NCBI GenBank assembly: GCA_016938675.1
Contig: JAFGUF010000025.1
Span: 62,001-126,000, forward strand
Length of the DNA stretch: 64,000 nucleotides
Direction: 5' to 3'
DNA from: Clostridia bacterium
Lineage (GTDB): Bacteria > Bacillota > Clostridia > Christensenellales > UMGS416
The number at the start of each line of letters is the position of its first letter. Position 1 is the first letter of the stretch. The position numbers and the translations under genes are program-made. Below the pieces are notes generated by a model. That model was not told where the DNA came from, searched no databases, and worked only from the letters and a program-made list of their open reading frames with translations. Shown here piece by piece: positions 60,422 through 64,000 of this stretch.

Positions 60422-61639
60422 CTATGAGGATGCGCAGTGTTTGCCTGCGCAGTAACCGGTAGAAAAAGCCACCTGCAGGTTATACCCGCCTGTCAGTGCA
60501 TCAATGTCCAGTACCTCACCTGCAAAATATAATCCCGGTACAATTTTGGATTCCATTGTTTTCGGATTTATTTCCTTCAGGTTTACTCCACCCCGGGTAA
60601 TAATTGCAAGATCCAGCTTGTAAAATCCTTCAATATCTATTATAAAGAATTTCAATGTTTTTACAAGGCTGCGCCTCTGCTCTGCAGTAACCTGATTGCA
60701 CACAATGTCCCCTGATATCTGCGATTTCTCCAACACACTGTCTATCAATGCGGCCGGCAGCAGTCTTCTTAATACATTTTTCATTGCCCTTTTTGGCTCT
60801 TTTTCAAAGTCTCTCATTATTCTGTTATATAGTTTCTCTTCGTCCAGCGCAGGTTTTAGGTCTATATATACTGTATAGTCTTGCATCTTATCTTTGTCAA
60901 GCAAAGAAGACATGCTGAGAACCAGAGGCCCTGATATGCCAAAGTGAGTAAACAGCATTTCTCCAAGCTCCGAGTATATTTGCTTTTTCCCAAGGCTGGC
61001 CGTAAGACTCACATTCAACAATGACACACCCTGCAGGTCATTCAGCCTTAAGCCCTTCGCTGCAAGCCCCGTTAGGCCCGGCAGTATTTCCGTCACTTCG
61101 TGACCCAATCTTTCTGCTATTGTATAAATGCTGCCATCTGATCCGGTTGATTTGTAGGTTGATCCTCCAGCGCAGATTATAACATTATCAAATTGTAAAT
61201 CTTCGTTGACTACAAATTTATCTTTTGTTTTCTCTATTTTCTTCACATCATAGTTAAGTATTGTTTTTACGTTCAGATTTCTCAGCTTGTTTTCAAGCAC
61301 CTTTATTACGTCGCTTGATTTATCAGAAGCCGGGAATATCCTTCCGCCTCTTTCTTCCTTTACTGCAAGTCCGTTGTTTTTGAAAAAATCAATTACAGCA
61401 TAGTTATCATACGCGGTGAAAGAGCTCATGAAAAATTTTCTTCCACGTAAAATATTCTGCAGAAAGTCCTCATAGTACGCAGAATTCGTTATGTTGCATC
61501 TTCCCTTGCCTGTAATATAAAGCTTTTTCATAAGCTTTTCATTTTTTTCAATTATAGTGACATCTGCTCCGCATTCTGCTGCGCTTATCGCCGCCATTGC
61601 ACCTGATGCACCTCCACCGATTATGCATATATTCTTCAA
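60422..61639 (-). CDS. FAD-dependent oxidoreductase of the HI0933/BaiN (YhiN) family
   Basis: 405 aa. N-terminal FAD loop CIIGGGASGAMAAISAAECGADVTIIEKN, split by strand; then KLYITGKGRCNITNS, the family signature, FHFGISGPLVLSMS-type text (THFGISGPLVLSMSS) and the end GLYFAGEVLDIDALTGGYNLQ. The family includes bile-acid reductases, but most members are uncharacterised, so the reaction is left open. TTG start with AAGGAC upstream. Confidence 0.92.
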   Translation of the reverse strand: MKNICIIGGGASGAMAAISAAECGADVTIIEKNEKLMKKLYITGKGRCNITNSAYYEDFLQNILRGRKFFMSSFTAYDNYAVIDFFKNNGLAVKEERGGRIFPASDKSSDVIKVLENKLRNLNVKTILNYDVKKIEKTKDKFVVNEDLQFDNVIICAGGSTYKSTGSDGSIYTIAERLGHEVTEILPGLTGLAAKGLRLNDLQGVSLLNVSLTASLGKKQIYSELGEMLFTHFGISGPLVLSMSSLLDKDKMQDYTVYIDLKPALDEEKLYNRIMRDFEKEPKRAMKNVLRRLLPAALIDSVLEKSQISGDIVCNQVTAEQRRSLVKTLKFFIIDIEGFYKLDLAIITRGGVNLKEINPKTMESKIVPGLYFAGEVLDIDALTGGYNLQVAFSTGYCAGKHCASS

Positions 61640-61663
61640 TACATGTCCTTCTTTCTATATGCT

Positions 61664-62548
61664 TCAGCTGTTATCATTTTCACTCGCATCATCTTTTTCT
61701 ATGTAAACATCATACTCGTCCCAGATTTTTTCAAGATACTTAAAGTGTTCCGCAACTTCCTGCTTTTTTCTGAACCCTATGGACACAATAAGGGCATTGA
61801 TCAAGGACATTGGTGCAACCAACGAATCAACAAAAGATGCTATGTCGCTTTTTGCTGTAAGAATCAATTTTGAATATTTAGTTAACGGCGACTTATATGA
61901 ATCTGTAATAGATACGACACTTGCGTTCCTTTTTTTCGCGAATTTAACAGCCTCAATAACTTTGCGCGAATACCTTGGGAACGATATGCATATCAACGTA
62001 TCTTTTTCGCCTATATGGATTACCTGCTCTAATATATCATTGATGCCTGATGTTACAATCCTAACATTATCAAGTATAAAGTTAAGATAGTAGCCCAAAA
62101 ACTGTGCAAGCGGGGCAGAGGAGCGAACGCCCATAATATAGACTGTCTTCGCGGCATATACTTCATCTACTATCTCTTCATAAATTTCAGTATTCAGCTC
62201 CTCAATAGTCATCTTCATGTTGCTTAGGTCTGCCTTGAGCACCGACCTTAGCATCATTGACTGGCTAAGTTCTGAGTTCATGTCCATTCTCTGAATAGTA
62301 GTCAGCTTATTGCGAACCATATCCTGCAGGGATTTCTGCAGCTCGGGATAGCCCTCGAATCCGAGCGCCATTGCAAAACGCACAATGGTGGATTCGCTGA
62401 CGCCTGCACTTTCCCCCAGCTTTATTGCCGTCATAAAGGCTGCCTTGTCGTAATGCGACAATATATATTCGGCAATCTGCTTGTGCCCCTTGCTCATGGA
62501 ATGAAACTGCTCTTTTATAAGAACTACCAAATCATCTGTTTTGTTCAC
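61664..62548 (-). CDS. MurR/RpiR family transcriptional regulator
   Basis: 294 aa. N-terminal HTH-6 domain (LIKEQFHSMSKGHKQIAEYIL; ESAGVSESTIVRFAMALGFEGYPELQKSL) and C-terminal SIS sugar-phosphate-binding domain (VYIMGVRSSAPLAQFLGYYL, DTLICISFPRYSRKVIEAVKFAKKR, VVSITDSYKSPLTK). Regulators of this family sense phosphosugars, but no sugar genes are adjacent; it sits in a run of housekeeping genes. GTG start with GGGAGG. Gap of 27 bp after surE. Confidence 0.95.
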   Translation of the reverse strand: MNKTDDLVVLIKEQFHSMSKGHKQIAEYILSHYDKAAFMTAIKLGESAGVSESTIVRFAMALGFEGYPELQKSLQDMVRNKLTTIQRMDMNSELSQSMMLRSVLKADLSNMKMTIEELNTEIYEEIVDEVYAAKTVYIMGVRSSAPLAQFLGYYLNFILDNVRIVTSGINDILEQVIHIGEKDTLICISFPRYSRKVIEAVKFAKKRNASVVSITDSYKSPLTKYSKLILTAKSDIASFVDSLVAPMSLINALIVSIGFRKKQEVAEHFKYLEKIWDEYDVYIEKDDASENDNS

Positions 62549-62575
62549 TCTTAGCCTCCCAATACAATATAGTAA

Positions 62576-63319
62576 TTATTGATTTTCTGCCGCATATAGC
62601 TTTTCAAGTGTTTTATAGTCTGTCAGATTATATGATAATGGAGTGACAGTCATATAGCTCTCATAGAAATACCTGTCATCCACTTCATTGGAAAGGTTGT
62701 ATTGATCGTCACGCACGCCATTTAAGCAATATTCATTCTCTTTCTCTTCGCATGGCTCATAATCACCGCGGTATATAACCATTCCTGTCTGAATATATTT
62801 AATACCTTTTATGTTCTTTCTAGGTATGTTTATATTAAGCATAGTATGCAGCGGAACAGCACTGCTCATTGCTATATCTATAGCTTTTCCAAGATACTCG
62901 TCAAAATCGGCGCCGGGACCTTCCTGCATAAATTCCCTGTTTGTAGATAGCGCTAAGGCTCGGAATCCCATTACAGCTGCGTCAAGAGCTGCGCCTACTG
63001 TCCCTGAATAAAGAGTGTCTGTACCCAAATTTGTTCCCATGTTTATTCCGGAAATAACAAGGTCTGGTGCGCTTCCTTCGTCCCATGTTGCAAGTCCAAG
63101 CTTCACGCAGTCTACAGGAGTTCCTTCAACTGCATATGTGTTTTCGTCAATTTTTTCTTTCTTCAGTGTGCCTCTTATTGTTAATGATGATGAAGCGGCG
63201 CTTTTTTCAGTTTTAGGAGCTACTATGCATACCTTATGCCCTTTGCTGATAAGGTATTCCTTAACATACTGTATTCCCTTAGCAAAATATCCGTCATCAT
63301 TCACTAATAGTATTTTCAT
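62576..63319 (-). CDS. surE: 5'/3'-nucleotidase SurE
   Basis: 247 aa. Metal-site motif LLVNDDGYFAKGI (D-D at 8-9), SAASSSLT, SGINMGTNLGTDTLYSGTVGAA, and a C-terminal VTPLSYNLTDY. Dephosphorylates nucleoside monophosphates. GAGGT ribosome site. The 112-bp gap to the hydrolase gene upstream is AT-rich and shows no other feature. Confidence 0.97.
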   Translation of the reverse strand: MKILLVNDDGYFAKGIQYVKEYLISKGHKVCIVAPKTEKSAASSSLTIRGTLKKEKIDENTYAVEGTPVDCVKLGLATWDEGSAPDLVISGINMGTNLGTDTLYSGTVGAALDAAVMGFRALALSTNREFMQEGPGADFDEYLGKAIDIAMSSAVPLHTMLNINIPRKNIKGIKYIQTGMVIYRGDYEPCEEKENEYCLNGVRDDQYNLSNEVDDRYFYESYMTVTPLSYNLTDYKTLEKLYAAENQ

Positions 63320-63431
63320 TTCTTACCTCGTTTATTGCTTGATTTCAACTTAGGATATAGCATATCACAGAAAATGTAAAGTTTTTATTGCAGATTGCTT
63401 TCGTTTACCTGGAAAGCTATTAAGCGGATTT

Positions 63432-64000
63432 CTATACGTAAGGCATTTCGCTTATTTCAAGGAACTCCTGCACTCTCTGGGGGTATTCCTGCTGGTGGTC
63501 TTCGTAGGCAAGAGCGTGTTTAGACCCTTCTGCCACATAAAAAGCCTTTTTATCAGAATTAATATTGTCATAGAGTATAGACGCCATATAAAAGGGCACA
63601 TAATCATCCTCTTCGCCATGCACAATCATAATGGGTATATCAACGTGTTTTATCGCTTCTACGGGCGATACCTTCTCCATGTCATACCCTGCCATAATCA
63701 AAACCAAAAACCTTGTAATATAATATGTAGGATAAAGCGGAACGTACTTGTTTCTTCTAAATCTATGCTTGATTTCTCCTCCGAATGAAGAATAACCACA
63801 GTCTTCAATTATAAAGTCTACTTTTTCTAAGGATAGCGCCTGCATCAATATACCAGCGCCCATTGATTCGCCTATCATGCCTATTTTTCCGCTGTGCCTT
63901 TCCTTTACCCACTTTATTGCGCTAGCCATATCATACTTTTCAAAGTACCCATAGCTCACTTTTTTGCCTCCTGTTTTTCCGTGAGCCCTATGGTCAATAA
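63432..64000 (-). CDS. Alpha/beta hydrolase (5' end beyond the window)
   Basis: The frame is open through base 64000; the GTG at 63959 is internal, since upstream codons read IDHRAHGKTGGKKVSYGYFEK-like text, the D-H/R-x-G-H-G-x-S/T-G strand of the family. Visible: nucleophile elbow IGESMGAGILMQAL (Ser in G-E-S-M-G), acid region MIVHGEEDDYVPF, and catalytic His in EGSKHALAY. Resembles YqkD-type serine hydrolases, whose N-terminal membrane anchor would be outside the window. Substrate unknown. Confidence 0.88.
   Translation of the reverse strand, partial: IDHRAHGKTGGKKVSYGYFEKYDMASAIKWVKERHSGKIGMIGESMGAGILMQALSLEKVDFIIEDCGYSSFGGEIKHRFRRNKYVPLYPTYYITRFLVLIMAGYDMEKVSPVEAIKHVDIPIMIVHGEEDDYVPFYMASILYDNINSDKKAFYVAEGSKHALAYEDHQQEYPQRVQEFLEISEMPYV

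Overview
This window is chromosomal DNA of a low-to-moderate GC, AT-rich Gram-positive anaerobe, most likely a Clostridia-class Bacillota. The evidence is the Rel–Dtd–HemZ gene order, ScpA/ScpB, pyruvate phosphate dikinase, an IspH–ribosomal protein S1 fusion, many lipoproteins with Gram-positive lipoboxes, strong GGAGG ribosome binding sites and TTGACA/TATAAT promoters. I see no tRNA, rRNA, CRISPR array, intact insertion sequence or prophage. The species cannot be told from the sequence alone.

Layout. 1-4.3 kb: end of a recJ-like gene, then rel, dtd and hemZ. 4.3-5.2 kb: a degenerate phospholipase C-like gene. 5.4-10.8 kb: a stand-alone SGNH hydrolase facing a four-gene operon (FkbH-like HAD enzyme, acyl carrier protein, MBOAT acyltransferase, SGNH-like membrane protein) that looks like a Dlt-type surface acylation system with a different loading enzyme. 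10.9-15.8 kb: envelope genes (lipoproteins, L,D-transpeptidase, VanX-like dipeptidase). 15.9-20.9 kb: BMP-type nucleoside ABC importer. 21-28 kb: a small membrane protein, a PAF-acetylhydrolase-like lipase, an SOS-type Y-family polymerase with a small partner, a cyclase and ppdK. 28.3-29.6 kb: nrdR-pgeF.

29.7-37.4 kb is one aromatic amino acid operon transcribed leftward: aroF-aroB-aroA-aroC-pheA-aroE-aroK-aroQ, covering DAHP to phenylpyruvate. In front of aroF is an unannotated 32-codon leader peptide with 9 Phe and 4 Tyr codons, followed by a strong intrinsic terminator. This is a complete ribosome-mediated attenuator. A second structured RNA separates aroF from aroB.

37.5-46.5 kb (rightward): DUF805 protein, a short alaS lacking the C-terminal domain, prfC, an MFS transporter, a lipoprotein that may be translated from a leaderless mRNA, an M50 protease, scpA and scpB. 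46.5-54.5 kb: a 1002-residue surface protein, a PIN/TRAM protein, radA, a membrane propeller protein and a SanA-like protein. 54.5-56.1 kb: ilvE preceded by a small promoter-to-terminator RNA unit carrying a 10-nt perfect complement of the ilvE Shine-Dalgarno region. 56.2-64 kb: a leftward cluster surE-rpiR-BaiN-type flavoprotein-nitroreductase-cmk-plsC-ispH/rpsA, entered by a partial alpha/beta hydrolase gene at the window edge.

The most interesting signals are the aroF Phe/Tyr attenuator, the FkbH-ACP-MBOAT-SGNH operon, and the RNA unit upstream of ilvE.
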